Positions 12,313 through 25,088 of a stretch of 64,000 bases of DNA are shown here, piece by piece. The notes under the pieces are model-generated. The model was not told the DNA's origin, ran no database searches, and saw only the letters and a list, made by a program, of their open reading frames with translations. The position numbers and the translations under genes are program-made. The first letter of the stretch is position 1. Every line of letters begins with the position of its first letter. Location: assembly GCA_029851415.1 (NCBI GenBank), contig CM056742.1, forward strand, positions 149,425,121 through 149,489,120. Reading direction: 5' to 3'. The stretch is from Eretmocerus hayati. Its lineage: Eukaryota; Arthropoda; Insecta; Hymenoptera; Aphelinidae.

Positions 12313-13380
12313 CATCTTTCGATCATCAGGCGCATCAGTCGCCTTCGCTCGGCTTGGACGCGGACGCCTCCCGTCAGCCGTTGCCCGTCATCACTACGCT
12401 ATATTCACTTCACGTCACGCCGCGGTCTTGTAGAGGGCCGCGATAGTTAATTATACATAGTGTTGTATTTGTGCGTAACTTACGTGTGTATTGGTTAATT
12501 AGATTGTAGTGTCGACCACCGCGTCAAGTGTGTGTATAATCCCTATATATTTAATTCAACCCCTTTCCCTCCTAATCCTACGAATCACCCAACTCTTTAG
12601 CACCCGTGGTGCCTCAGTCAACACGCGAGTGTCACGCACGGGAGTGCAACGGAGTCAGTGTCCAGTGTAACGCACGGCCGTGCCATTTCACAGCGAACCG
12701 AGCTAAGTGTAGAGCCATTCATGTGCGTACATAAATTCCATTCGATTCTCGCCCTCTCGCCGCGACCTAAGGTGTGATAGTGTCGTGACGAGCCAAGACT
12801 CTTGAACTTTGAGTGACAGACCGTCGGCCGGTCTCGCGGGTCACACCAACCTGCCGTGAACCCCCGACGCGGCCCTGTCAGATTATTGAATTTTTTGTAC
12901 TGGCCTCCGTAGTCATGATCAAATCTATGCACGGACTCGTTTTTTTTTTTTTTTTTTGAACGAGAGATACCTGAAGAGCCCATGCTGGAGTTTCAAGTTC
13001 ATGAATTGATGAACTCAATTGAGGTCTCCATATTGCAGAAGCAAACGCTATTTTGGGACAAATCAGCAAAGTGTAAAAGTATCTAATACTATCAACATTT
13101 GTAAAATCACTTGTACTTGGGCACTTCTCTTGCTAAATCCTAGCAAACGACTACATTCTTTGACTATGCCCGCAACATGTTCACCAAATGAAAAATTTCC
13201 CTCAAAAACAACACCTAGATCTTCTATTAGTATTAACTCTGGACAATATTTCATCACCAATTTGACTATCGAATCTTATAAGATCACGATTGTTGGAGAA
13301 TGATACCACGAGACCAGTGCATCTAAATCTTTTTGAACCTTCAGTGCATCAAGTACGGAGTTGATTTTGTAGAATATTTA

Positions 13381-14635
13381 GGAAATAGATATTCCCTACG
13401 AAAATGTATTTTCAATGAAGACATATAAATGTACAGTACATATAGCACTCTAATAACACAAATTTAATGATTGGATTGTAAGTGGGTCCCCGAATAAAAG
13501 CTCTTGCATTCAAGACATCTTTTCGAGAGGCGAACCAGTATGTACTATGTATTCCCGTAAATATTCCATTCATTTAAAAGCTTCAAAGTTCGGAGAAAGG
13601 GCTTATTTTCACTCCATCGCCGTCAAAATTTCATAAACTACACTATGCTTTTAAGAAAACAATGCAGAGACATCCCCACATTAACCATCCATTTCCTTTC
13701 ATGGATAGATTGCAGGCTATATTTACCATACTCGAACTAAAATGCAAAGTACTTTCAATGAATGATTGGCGGATCGGAATCCAGGTTTTTTCATCATCGA
13801 ACAAATGCACTGAAGCGATATTATTAATGATCAAGAAAAAGCTATTCGTGTCTCAAAAACAGGATTCGGTCGTACCCTTAGTATGCTTACTCTGTATATC
13901 TTATAACTTTGTGAAAGAAAAGGTCACATATCGTTAAAATCAAACAGAATTTGATGGCATACGTCTTGATACACAAAGGAATTACTAACTGATTTCTTAT
14001 GGTCTGGCAAATGCAAAATTTTTATGTGCTCTTTCCGTACTTCAATATTCTTGCATGAAGTGGTATGACGTGTTGAATGCTTGTTTAGCTCAACAGATGC
14101 TTCAGTCGAGACATTTACGGCGTGCAAAAGAGTAAGAGGGTCGAGTAGTAGGGTAAGGGGAAGAGAGGTAAAGCCGCGAAGAACATAAAAGTAAGCCTGA
14201 GCCAAGTGTAACACGCCATTATCACTATGCCAGCATCGCTATCCCTATTGTCACTTCAGTAACACTTGCGATTCGTATACCCCAGTGTATATGGCTTACC
14301 ACGCTCTGCCTGTTTCAATTGGCTCGCATGCCACACTTATTGTGTACTTTACTCTTATTGTCGGATAAAAAGTGTGCTGTCTTTCTTCCCTCTTCTTTTT
14401 CCGAATCCCAATTTTGCTGCATAGTAAGATCAGAATTGCTGTGCAGGGTACATAAAATAATGTCAGATCTTTCAAATCTGTGAATTAGAGTTGAAGATAT
14501 TATTTTGTGGGCTGGGTGAGCAATAGATTTTGATCGGTTTCTATTCAATCATTATAGAGCCTCTGAGTTCCATCAAAGTAACATAGAAATTTATCGAGCA
14601 TTTTTTGGAAGAGAAAATTCAGATGAAAAAATAAT
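13381..14635. other. Intron sequence, no gene
   Basis: AT-rich intron. Minus-strand frames at 13643-14214 and 14315-14548 show no domain. The LINE may extend slightly beyond 13380, but similarity fades there. Confidence 0.6.
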
Positions 14636-14707
14636 TTCCCGGGTGAGGCTTGAACTCACGTTCTCCCGATTCGCGAGTGGCTGCGTTACCAACTACGCTA
14701 CCGGTGT
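14636..14707 (-). pseudogene. tRNA-like pseudogene or tRNA-derived SINE head
   Basis: On the minus strand the order is acceptor ACACCGG, TA, D arm GCGT-AGTTGGTA-ACGC (fully paired), an anticodon arm with loop CTCGCGA, variable AGAAC, T arm GTGAG-TTCAAGC-CTCAC (fully paired), acceptor CCGGGAA. The A-box and B-box (GTTCAAGCC) promoter motifs are intact. The anticodon stem does not pair properly, and only four of seven acceptor pairs form, so this is not a working tRNA. A CGC (Ala) anticodon is the nominal reading. It could be the head of a SINE, but no clear body or A-rich tail follows. Confidence 0.7.
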
Positions 14708-15129
14708 AGTTGCAAAGCTGTGCTCATTCTAAGGAGGAATCCTTCACCGGTATATTTTTTTCTTTGTGGCTGTTTCTGGAATGATTAACTGGAATAAGGC
14801 CGTTTTAAAATAACTCGAGATTTTTTCATGCCTGTTTCAAATGTCTCTTCTCACAAGTTTCAACTTTCGCTCTCTTTAATCAATTCATTGGATGATTGTG
14901 ATTATTACAATCACGCGGAAACGTTTTTTCAGATTTCTAAAAGTTTTTTTTAGATCCTAGGAGGATTAATTGATCACCCACGAAAAGTCACGTAGAGGAC
15001 TCATTCAATCTTGCTGTTGATATTTGATCAATCAAGTAAATCATCTCTCTGAAAATTCATAGATTTGGACATTCGTATTTCTTTTGATGATCTTGAGAGA
15101 ATGAGCCCTAGAAGGCTGGATATATCATA

Positions 15130-15283
15130 CAGGCGTCCCTCGTTCAACGCGGGGGGAAATTTCATATTTAAAACCACGTTGAACAAGTCCCGTACCGCGT
15201 TGAACAAAATTTAGGTGGCGTTCCAAAAATCGCGTATAACCAAGATTGCGTTGAGCGAAACCGCGTTGAACGAGAGCCGCCTG
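15130..15283. mobile_element. Tigger/pogo-like MITE
   Basis: A 154-bp element with TIRs CAGGCGKCYCTCGTTC at both ends, extending as CAACGCGG, and TA on both sides (15128-15129 and 15284-15285). Tigger elements begin CAGGCATACCTCG, so the terminus and the TA duplication fit the pogo/Tigger branch of Tc1/mariner. The inside is made of repeats of CGCGTTGAAC in both orientations. A long minus-strand open frame (15125-15781) runs through it and is considered spurious. Confidence 0.85.
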
Positions 15284-18200
15284 TACCAAATTTGAATAAC
15301 AGTGATCGCAAGATTTACATCCATAAATGGAAGCAGTTTTCTGACAAGTACGTAGAAATTGTGCATGTAGCATTTCACACGTCACATTCGTCTTCAACAA
15401 AATTATATACGAAGAATGGTCATATATTTCCAGTACCCATTGCAACTTCCTGTTTGTATCCGACTGGTGCACGTGAAATTCGGAAAAAAAGTTCGAAATT
15501 ACTCGAGCGGAGGTGGAAATATTCGGTATACGGGAAACGTTGGCTTGCCGACATTCGGAAGCGGTGGTGTAGTGGGTGGTTGGTTGGGGTCGTGGTGCGG
15601 TATACCCGTTGAAAAGGCCTCGAACTGATTCAATAAAAATGAAACGAATGCGAATGCTAGGACAGGCAGGGTGTGCCGCCACCACGACCCTCCATTGTAT
15701 TTTTAAACTGTTGACCAGGCTGAGATTAATTAAACCCGTCGCCGGACTTTTCAGGCTCACCACCACCGCCACCGCCATCACTACCTCTAGCGCTATATAT
15801 AGCCGACCGATGACATTACGGCTTTACGAGCGGCGTGAAAAACAAACGGGTAAAAGAGAGTTCACCACGAGTATGCAAGTGCCGGCACGTGCTCGCACGC
15901 CCATTACAGGCTGATGTGGGGGTACTTCTATAGAGCTTTGCTTCCTGCGAGAACCTTATTCAAGGGGTTGGTCAGCGAGTTATTAAAATTGACGTATTCA
16001 TGGATTAATGAGAAATCTTTTGAAGTACGATGAAATGGAAGGACTGTACTTATTTCAACTTATTTCAGGAATGATTTTAATACTTGGTTGAAACCGTTGT
16101 TCAAGAAGAATGAAGATATTCGTCTCAGAATTATAAATATTTGAAAATTTAATCAGCCACATTTTACTGATAACAGCCGAATGGGGTCAGAATCGTATTA
16201 CAGGCAGTTCGAAAATCTGAAAACTCGTACAATTGACAGCTTACTGACATAATCACGTACTGATTTGATGACATAACATCTTAAAAGTTATTAACAAGAT
16301 CTGGATAACATCAAAAAATCAATGACCCACCAATTAGACGACATGAAAACCGATTCATTCACGCTGGCTGTGAGTCGTGAGACTGACTCGCCACAACTAA
16401 CTCATCCTAAATCAACTGATCGAGAAATCTGAGGAAGACTATTCAGGAGACCAGTAGTTGATAATGTTCTATGGAATCCAACCGGATCATTGCAATCAAA
16501 TTAGCAACCTGTTATCAATCAGAAAATTAAAATACGGGACATCTTGCACGGATTGAAACACGAGAACTTCACGACTTAACGACCAACTGAACCGTACAGA
16601 GAGTAAAAAAATGATGATCCATCATATCTAATCAGTCTGGTGTTCTGCCAATTGATAACTATTTAACTTACCCGATAAGTTCTCATATTCATCTGCTGAT
16701 CACTTACAATATCTAGGGTGGTCAGCTGGTTACGTGACAGCTTATCAGGATGATATCCATTGTCCTTCAACTTTTTAGTGTGCTACCAATCATTATAGAT
16801 GGTCCAAGGCTTACGTGAGTCATGGGATTTGGAAATTAACTGTCATCTCGTCAGTTCATTTGATAACGGAAGTGCCTGGTGTGTGAAAATAATGAGCACT
16901 TGGCAACAATTTCATCACAAAGTCGTCATGATGTGATTTTCTTGGTTCTGTAAGGTCCCCATCAGGTTGCCATGGCGGGAAATAACAACACTGCTATCAT
17001 AAGATCCTTAGAATTTACTCAGAAAATGAATGATGTTGATTGAACTTGCTCAAACTCTCTTTAACTCACTGATGGTGATCTTCCGAGTCATACACTGATT
17101 GATAAAAAAGGAATAAATGACACAGATCAGTATTCGAACCCAAAAATACCGTGTACGGATGTGAAAGCGCAAAAGTAACACATCCCCAAAGCCTGTCAAA
17201 TGTTACACCCATCCACAAAAAGTCGTATCACTGAGCGAGACGCCGACCAGTGACGCGACGTGCATTCGAAAAATTTCCATTATTAGACATCGCATCACAC
17301 CACCATCACCATTGCCATCATACGTCGAATTCCAATATCTAATTCAAACAGCAGCGTGAAACATCCCACACGCAGGCAAACCCTGCAAAATTCAGCTTCC
17401 CGCTCATAGCCTAGAAATCAAATGCAATTATTCATTCCGGAAGCACATAGCATAGCATTTCCGACTCTATATATCTACATAATACCAGTATCACGTGCTA
17501 GGTTGACTCCTCGTCGAGATTCCGATTCCATGTTACAATATGCTTCCACCGAAGCGCGAGCGAGCGCGAAATGAAAAGTACCAGTAGCTTGGGAGGATGA
17601 TGGTATAGACAAAGAGGATGGGAATGAAAATGAAAGTGAAAGAGGGAGTGAGAGAGAGAGAAGGGCAGGCATTTTCCATCTTCATCTATTCCTCGTCTTA
17701 GCAGTGCAATAAGAAATCCTTTTAATTTATTTCTTGAAGACGCGGAAGAGGAAAATTTCGTATAGAGGGTGATGCTAGAAGCAAATCTCAGTCTCTTCTT
17801 CGATGGTTGGAGAAGCCTCACGAGGTCACGTATAGGCAGTGACTCATGCCTGTCTGCGTCGCTTCTTTCCTTATAACATAGGTATATAGTATACGTGTCT
17901 GGGTACTATGGGCTCGTACCCTTCGTGTGGCAGGAGGCAATCTGTTATTAAAATCAGCAACGAGAAAAATCCGTGCCGTATCTCGGAAGGGGGTGATGGT
18001 CCCGCTACCATCCCATCCTTGGTATCCAAACGGGCCATCGCATCTATATGTATACTCGTCTTTTGACACTGATACTAGTATCCTGTGCTGGCCGACACAG
18101 GCGTGTTATAAAGCAAAAATTAAGCCACCTGCGGAAGACCATCCAATACGCATCCCAAAAGCTCTGACTCGGGAAATTACCAAAGTTCGCCGATCCTCTT

Positions 18201-19015
18201 CCTCACTTGCCAAAGGTGTCCCTTCTGGTATCTACCCTGTCCTTGCCTTTACTTTCTTCTTCCTTTCCTATCCTCTACTCTCTGTGTCTCCCTTACACTT
18301 TTGGATTTCTCTTTCGCAAAGTCGAGAGCCAGCGTAGGTTGTCGGTTATTTCTTTTTTGTGGTGGTGACGTGAACGAGCTCAGCATATGAAACTCTGCGG
18401 AAAAAAAGTTTAAGTTAGTTTGAGCTCATCTAAGAGTTAATCTCGATTTTCCAAGCAAGGACAGTTTTTGATAATCAATAAGTTCACTTGTGAACTTGGC
18501 TTTTAATGAATTCCAACTTTTACTTGGAATATTCTATGCCTGGGAGGTGTGTATCATGTATGAATGGTCTAACCGCGCGAAGGTTAAGGAAGTAACCTCG
18601 TTTAAAGATCTACCACTCAGATTTTGGTCAAACTTGGCAGAGAAGTGTATTTACGTGTCAACTGAACACGGCAAAAATTTCACGAGCCTCGGATACTCCT
18701 GGGTCAAACCATCAGCAATAACATTTGTAAAGGTTAAGCACATTATCTCATGGGGCATCACGTTGATTGTTGACTTTAAAAGACCGACCGATCAGTTTCT
18801 GTCCTCATCATGCTCATCACTTGTGAACAAATACGCAAAGAAGGTGCTCAAACTTTTTTTCCTAGCTCTAGTCGGCTAAGATAGAAGTACTGATCAATTT
18901 TCAACGTGAAATCACGGATGAGTCACAAACGAGATAGATTCTAAGGAGTGTGAGTCTATTAGGATCTGATCAAGACATGAGACAAACTAGTGGCGTAGGA
19001 CTCACGTCCGAGCTG
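15284..19015. other. Intron sequence, no supported gene
   Basis: No gene is supported. The stretch 17470-18340 has a CT/GA-rich and relatively CG-rich texture that opens several frames, for example 17927-18337 (+), without a domain. Similar patches recur through the window and may be conserved regulatory DNA, but that needs a genome comparison. 16150-17200 is AT-rich, with many TGAT/ATCA words and no clear repeat structure. Confidence 0.5.
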
Positions 19016-19281
19016 CCCTAAGGGTGCGTCCAGAAATAAAGCGCACGCACTACTCACGGCTCACGTGCACCGTGCGCTGCTAATCGGACTCTTGTCGGCA
19101 AGTGATAGGAGATCTTCCATCATCCTCGGTCGCTGATCTCAAATTCAGTCTTGAATCCAGCCGGTAACGTGAGAAATCCACATCACTCTCCGGCCAAAAT
19201 CCGATGGCGCATGTGAGCCGTGGGTATGCGCTGTGAGCCGTGAGCAGTGCGTGTGCTTTATTTGTGGACACACCCTTAGGG
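19016..19281. mobile_element. MITE, family with AAGGGTGYGTCCA termini (copy A)
   Basis: A 266-bp element starting CCCTAAGGGTGCGTCC and ending in the reverse complement of CCCTAAGGGTGTGTCC. The inverted arms extend about 50 bp through AAATAAAGC(G/A)CACGCACT…CTCACGGCTCAC. No ORF of note. A second member lies at 49701-49977. Target duplications are not clear, so I do not name the superfamily. Confidence 0.85.
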
Positions 19282-21589
19282 GTGACTTAATGCGCGACTT
19301 ATTAAACTTGCTCAGAGAACCGAGGGGCTCCGTGGGCACTAGGGATGCGTAGTAGATGATTTCGGAGCTTTCCAATAAAGGGTGGGCAACAGTCGTGTGC
19401 TGGCAATCGACTCCAGAATTTGGTAGTTGGCGAGGGCGAGTGGGCCCGCTTTCCTCCGAACCAACGCGCTGACAGGGTTTGTCCCTGCTCACGCCTATAG
19501 AGTCAAATCGGGATAAAAACGGAAGCCAGGTATCCGGCGGTATGGGAGTTCAAATATTTGCTCAGCGAAGGCAAACCAGATGAATGACGGACACTGTGAA
19601 ATAATTTTGACGAAAACGCTAACCCCAGAGTAGGAAATGAAAGCGACCTATGCTGGGCGGAGTTAATTTGTTACGGTAATGTAAATTTGCTAACGAGAGC
19701 TTAGCGATTTTATGCCACCGGACGGAGCCCATCCCAAATTTTTGAGGTTATGGACGACTTTATTTTCCCTCGACTGGATTCGGTTGTCCAGAAGTCCTTG
19801 CACGTGCAGGGCATTGCTGAGTTAGTATTTTATACTTAGAAAATAAATGACGGGTTTGCAAAGACATACGAAGATTGACCCAATACCGATGTTTGAGGCT
19901 TTCTCAACTTCAATGAATTCACCCCAGCGGTCTTGCGTAAATTTGCTGATCTTAGATTAGCAATTTTGCATTACTCAGGGGAGGTAACAGAGCAACCTTC
20001 GCTGAGCGTGGCGATTTTACGAACTAATATTAAATTCACTAATCGGTTAGCGATTTCACTGGCGGGGAGGTAGTGAAAATACGAACTTGTGATATTAAAA
20101 TTTACCATCGACTGATATAAATCATCGGAATGTTTATTACAGTGTAGGCCCGAAAAGGCTTTGCCATCGAACAACACGACGCTTCGCAGTTTTACGATGC
20201 GATTCAATTTATCTTATTCATCTCCTCGGAAGAATTGGGGGTTCAAAATCTGGAATAGGGTTCATACCCTTCGACTGGACAGACTATTCAACGTTGGTTA
20301 TGACACCAGCCCATTTAAAGCTTTACCTCGAACTTAATACGTCTCAAGCAACAAGCAAAATCTTCGTCTTTCAAATTAATTAACATTTTGAACTCGGTTC
20401 GACCCTTTCGATCCCATCCGTATTCATGACAAAAAAATGTCAATGTCAATGGTGTACATAGTCAATAGTCATCAAAATCAAACATCAATGACCACAGAAG
20501 CGTGTGAGCGATGTCAATACAAACCAAGTACCAAATAGAAATCAAAACAGAGTCACACTACCAGTATTATTAGGGTCAACTGTGAGCCCAGAGTTGCACG
20601 CTGACAATAATTACAGTTTCTCGCGCTCTGCAGCAATAATGCGAAGCACTGTATACATCAGGAAGCGTTGGACTGTATACGTGTAGGGTGACATGATTAT
20701 TACTGTACCACGGGATTCTCCTCCTCCTCTTCTTCTGTTGCGCGTGGCCATCATCACAATATACACTCGGCCAAGCGATGCATCATCCAGGCGAGACTCG
20801 TGCTCGTCTGCCACATGCACCCCCTTATGCTCCTGCAAACTGGAATAATAATTCGAGGACGCGCTATGCGAGGCTATCTGGCAATATATACCCAGTATAC
20901 CATGTGCGAAGCCAGTCAACTCATGGAATGTCCCTCATGGCTACTATATGCTGCATACCTTACAGGATATACACATACTAGACAGTAGACTGTGAAATTT
21001 TCGCCAGGGTTTCCTGAGCTTCCAGACGATTTGCGAGATGTGTAGAGAGAAGAGGTTCTTCAAGAGAAGGATGAAGGAAGCGTGAGACATCCGGGTTCTG
21101 CGTGACTGGGTACATCATTTTTCGTTGGAAGCTGTCTCGTGAAGATAGCGAGTGTGTGGTGTAGCGGAGATTTCTCAATGTCATTCATGAGTAGATTATT
21201 TGAGTGTGGTTATCCGAGACAAATGCTGTGGGAATACGACCGTGCTCTGGGATGGTGAATCGGTGCCACCAGATTTTTTGGGAACAGGTGAAACAGATTA
21301 TTAGCTCCTACAAAAGTGTAAATCAGATTCTTGTATATGATATCTTTTTTCCCGCTGTATTTCTCAACAAATTGTTTCCGAATCCATTGAAATTCGCCTC
21401 ATGAGATACTTGATTGGAACGTACTCTCTTCAGCTTTGTTTAGAGGAACTAATGGTGGTTGCAAAACAAGAATGACAATTTGATCTTAGAGCGATAATAC
21501 CACGAAAATGAAATTTCAATCCTGGAATCAAGAATCATGAGCTTGATTTGAGAAGTTAGGCTGGTTGTATTTTTAATTAAAATAATTGA
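19282..21589. other. Intron sequence, no supported gene
   Basis: 19480-20350 has unusual repeated words (GCGATTTTA, TTAGCGATTT) and may be an old repeat, but no ends could be defined. 20690-20990 is a CG/CA-rich patch. No coding region is supported. Confidence 0.5.
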
Positions 21590-22706
21590 GCCCAGCCAAA
21601 ATTTGTCCGTCAGCATCTCGCGTCTCGGGTGGCCTATCGGCAAGGGGTGAAGGGCGATGGGTGGCCGTATGGATCATGGTTGGGTCACGGGTGGGTGGGT
21701 TGGTGGGTGAGTGTGGGTTAGTGGTCAGGTGAGTGGGTTGGTGAATGGATGGAGTGGGAATCACTAAAGTTCAAGTGATACGTTTCACTGAATTTCAGTG
21801 GAAATTTCACTAAAAATTCAGTAAAAATTTCACTAAAAATCCAGTTAAAAATTTATTTAAAAATCAGTGAAAACTTCACTGAAAAATCAGTGGAAATTTC
21901 ACAAAAAATTCAGTGAAAATCTCACTGAAAATTCAGTGAAAATTTCTTTAAAAATTCATTGAAAATTTCACTAAAAAATCAGTGAAAACTTCACTAAATA
22001 ATCAGTGAAGATTTCAATAGAAATTCAGTGAAAATTTCACTGAAAATTCAGTGAAAACTGCACTAGAAAATCAGTGGAAATTTTACTTTAAAATCAGTGA
22101 AAATTCCACTAAAAATCATCATTTCACTGAAATTTAAATTTCAGTGAAAATCACTACATTGTTAGTGAAATCACCACTAGAATTCCATTGAAAATCGCTA
22201 GAGTTTCAGTGAAACTTTCACTGAAATTTCAGTGAAAATCGCTCCAGTTCCCACTGTCTATTAGATTCGAATAGTTGTCTATTTCAGTATAATTGCATCA
22301 TTGGATGTAAATAACTATTTCGAAAATGGTGTATTGACTGAGTCAAACGAGATGGGCAATAAGGGTATACATGTTATTCATTGCTGAAGCGAGAAATATC
22401 CTTCGTGATTAGTTTTTATGTACAAATCATGAGTGGGATAGGATTCATAAGGCGAATAATCGTAGATCTCGCAATATCCTTCCAACAAATTGAATTAATT
22501 GAGCAAAATTTTCAGATTCTTACTGGAAATTCAGGAACCTCACTATGCGCAACATTCCACCAACTCAATAGTTCTCAATCAAAGTTACTAGGTTACATCA
22601 AGGAAATTATTGTTCCCGAATCCACTGTATTATGACATCTCAACGTTACATTGTTGAACTACAGAAGCATTTCAGGGGCTCATACCATTTCAGAAACTCT
22701 TCCAAG
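21590..22706 (-). mobile_element. Capped minisatellite element, copy 2 (inverted)
   Basis: In minus-strand order: a unique tail of about 455 bp (22706-22251), a tandem array of roughly 22-bp dyad units made of CAGTGAAAATTTCACT-like words (22250-21773), then the G-rich/C-rich cap module (21760-21590) ending in TTTTGGCTGGG. The tail is about 93% identical by eye to 39850-40309. The short open frame in the tail (22423-22635) is shared with the other copy, but the differences are mostly amino-acid changing, so it is probably not under coding constraint. Flank on the cap side is TTAAAATAATT, similar to copy 3. Confidence 0.8.
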
Positions 22707-24650
22707 TTCTCAATTATCTCATAAGAGACTGACTTAAATACTTCATGACTGAAATGGTAGTGAGTATTGACTGTCCTTAGAATAAAGTAGAAATAATTAC
22801 CCCGATACTTCTTTGTAGGCATGTTCCTGGCTTTCCCTTATTTCGCCTTAATGAGGCTATTTGAACAGCACTCCTCGAACTATCTGAATTTACATCAATG
22901 TATTAGAATTTTCAAAACAGATCGTGAAGCCTTTATCCTCCAAAAGTATGTGCAACCATCCGATAGGCAAGGTAAAATCTATACTTGTCTTGATCACTGA
23001 TAATACATGACTATTTCTTGATTTGCATATCGTGGAAATCATTGATGATAATTCAAAATGGAAACAAAATATTCCGCAATTTGATGGATTTAGGAAGCAC
23101 ACTCTGGAGTCGAAGATCTTCCCATCTGAAATTATACTCTTTTATAGGAAACTATGAAACATTATGGCTTTTTTCAAAGGATATCTTCTTCATTCTTGAA
23201 AAATCACCGACAAAAATGGGACAATAATCTCCCATCAATAATACAAAATTCGATCTTTGTCAGTCCCTAACAGTTTGTTTTACTACACTTTGCAAAAAAG
23301 TTCACCATTTCGAACCTGCCCACCGACAAAAGCAACAGAAAAAAAGATCAAAGGGTTAACAAATGGTTCGGAACCACGCTTTCGCGTGCCAACCACGTGT
23401 CATCAAGCCTGTAAAACAGCAGTTAAAAAATTATTAATTTTAAAGAGAAAAGGTGCCAGAGCCGGAAGACAATGGGCTGGAAGAGCCAGAAAAATCCAGG
23501 AAGAAACAAAGCGAACGTGCAAATAAGCGTTCCACTAGAACGCGAGCCTTCTCGGCATACGACGAAGCTTGTACTGTTGCTGCTGAGCGAAAAAGAATAC
23601 AAATACGCTTGAAGGAGGTAGCGGGCGTGGCTCGGCTAATTCGCGGCGCGCAAGCTCATAAAAATTCAACGGCCCTCGGAAAAACTTACGTATACGTGGC
23701 GCGTTTAAGAGCTCGGAATGAGAGCCCTTGTAGCACGACGAGGAGAAAAAAGTCGACGAATTTCGTCTCATCAAGAGCTACAGTGTTCTTGCGATGACTA
23801 ATTGCGGAGCAAAGTGGAAACGTTTGAAATTCGCATGTCCAATTTGGTAGAAAAGAGTAGTCCTTTCGTTTACGTTTACAATACGTGATCAGTTAGATAA
23901 ATGTCTGGCTGATCGTATTTTAGTGCTTCATCTTTTTTTCATCCATTCGAAATGATTCGGACGATAATTAGAACTTTCAGAATACTCATTCGATGAGCAT
24001 GGGAATTCTTCACAAAATAAGTTCGTAGTCTGAGTCATACCCTAGAATGATTACTTCTCAGCCAAAGAAGTATTTTCAATTGTCAGAGTATCAGTTGCCA
24101 GTTCATAGAAGAAAGCGCTTGTAAAACATTCATTCTGAATATCTGTATGTACATGTGGACTTCACAATCTTGTTATTCCTCCCGTTTCCTTTTATCCCCA
24201 ACCATTATTTTTCTTTCCCAAAATTGAATTGGATTACTTGCAACACTGGACAGCATAGATTTGGGTCTAGAATGTCCATCTTAGGAGGATATGATTTTCT
24301 CATGTATGTATTTTTTGACCTAGAAACCGAATCCGTACTCAGTTTTGCTCCTCCACGTCAGAATTTTCTTTAAATTGCTACGAACTGATTTTCCAAAAAA
24401 TATTGTGTTTTGGATTTTTTCCAATCCTCGAAGTTGATGATAATTCAGCGAGAAAATACCATTTGTTCAAAACGTATATCAGGATATATTTTTCTACGTA
24501 TTTTGATCCGCTAAACACGATCCCGGTGATTTCAGAACGCTATAATGTCACCGTCAAGCCAAATGAGCTGATTGGTCCACCTAGAATTTGGGGAAAAAGT
24601 TAAATTTCGGGATAAATTTTCAAAAAACCATATTTGAACGTTCAAGGTCA
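22707..24650. other. Intron sequence, no supported gene
   Basis: Mostly AT-rich. 23440-23800 is a purine-rich, CG-richer patch with a 114-codon frame on + (23453-23797) that is Lys/Arg/Ser-rich and has no recognisable domain. I do not support it as a gene. Confidence 0.5.
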
Positions 24651-25088
24651 AGAAGTTGTCCGGTACCTGTAGGAAGTGCGGTTTCATGCCACGAATTTTT
24701 TTTTAAAATACCCGGTTTTCCGATCATTTTTAGAATTTTTTTTGCACGAGATATTCAAACATGATCCTTCAACTCATCATGACTGTCTGGACACGGTTCG
24801 GAGTCTATTTTGACCTGACACATCAGGAGTTTTGTCGAGGCCAAAAATCCCTGAAAAAATAGGTTTCTTGCCTTTAACAAAAAACCCTAGCATGGTAGTT
24901 CAGAACGGACTACAGGACCGTATTGAGAAGATCATTTTGGGCAGGGAAACTATGTTTGGATACCCCATGCAATGGGCAATCTTCCTTCTTGTGATTTGAA
25001 CACAGCAAAAATTATTACGAAAACGGGTGTTTTAACAAGGAATCCGTAGCATGAAACGGCATTCTCCACGGGTACTGGGCAGTTGTTT
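24651..25088. mobile_element. MITE with ~60-bp imperfect inverted termini
   Basis: The left end (24655-24715: GTCCGGTACCTGTAGGAAGT, GGTTTCATGCCACGAATT, ACCCGGTTTTC) is matched in reverse complement by 25022-25085 (GAAAACGGGTGTTTTAAC, CGTAGCATGAAACGGCATTC, CGGGTACTGGGCAGTTG). It is about 440 bp long, with no coding capacity. The exact ends and target duplication are uncertain. Confidence 0.7.

Larger units (their letters stand above)
11897..12880 (+). mobile_element. Solo LTR with GATT target-site duplication
   Basis: The element begins TGACGTGCGC and ends GGCCCTGTCA. This gives TG…CA ends with a 4-bp inverted terminus TGAC/GTCA. It is flanked by direct GATT at 11893-11896 and 12881-12884. 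Length is 984 bp. Inside are six 49-bp U3 repeats, a TATA box and a TCAGT initiator. No second LTR or internal coding region is adjacent, so it is a solo LTR left by recombination. A 4-bp duplication suits Ty3/gypsy-type integrases. It is the youngest layer of the nest at 11086-13380. Confidence 0.85.
11379..12884. mobile_element. Fold-back element inserted in the LINE, itself split by an LTR
   Basis: Arms at about 11387-11512 and 11741-11867 are reverse complements over roughly 125 bp, from GACGAAGGAATGAAAAAACG to AGTATCATC, with a spacer of about 228 bp. It lies between the two halves of a LINE, flanked by a possible 3-bp duplication ATT (11376-11378 and 12885-12887). Inverted repeats and a hammerhead-like core are known from Penelope-like elements, so that is one possible origin, but no RT or GIY-YIG sequence is present. 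The right side, 11868-11896, is followed by the solo LTR. Confidence 0.7.
11086..13380 (-). pseudogene. Non-LTR retrotransposon (LINE) RT C-terminal remnant, interrupted
   Basis: Read on the minus strand, 13380 to 12885 carries DALKVQKDLDALVSWY, then IEDLGVVFEGNFSFGEHV, FASAIWRP, FRYLSFK and HRFDHDYGGQYKKFN in three frames. This is the thumb/C-terminal region of LINE reverse transcriptases (pattern DLG..FD..L.F..H, YAS.IW.P, RYL..K, DHDY). The reading resumes at 11378 as VAIIDELYDYHDIVIL and ends near 11086 with CIKLWNKLPSHVV. The two parts are separated by a fold-back element and an LTR. Several frameshifts and an in-frame TGA near the end mark it as dead. An A-run (minus strand, 12941-12957) falls inside the coding region after FRYLSFK, so it is an expansion and not the poly(A) tail. 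The same family recurs at 55035-58497. Confidence 0.85.

Noticed and set aside
12941..12957. Poly(A) tail of a LINE (minus strand)
   Set aside because: LINE-like coding continues on the far side (HRFDHDYG), so it is an A-run expansion within the old coding region.
15125..15781. 218-codon minus-strand open frame
   Set aside because: It runs straight through the Tigger-like MITE at 15130-15283 and has no recognisable domain; the MITE's lack of stops explains part of it.
23453..23797. Lys/Arg-rich 114-codon frame resembling a nuclear protein
   Set aside because: Follows local purine-rich composition; overlapping frames on both strands are also open.
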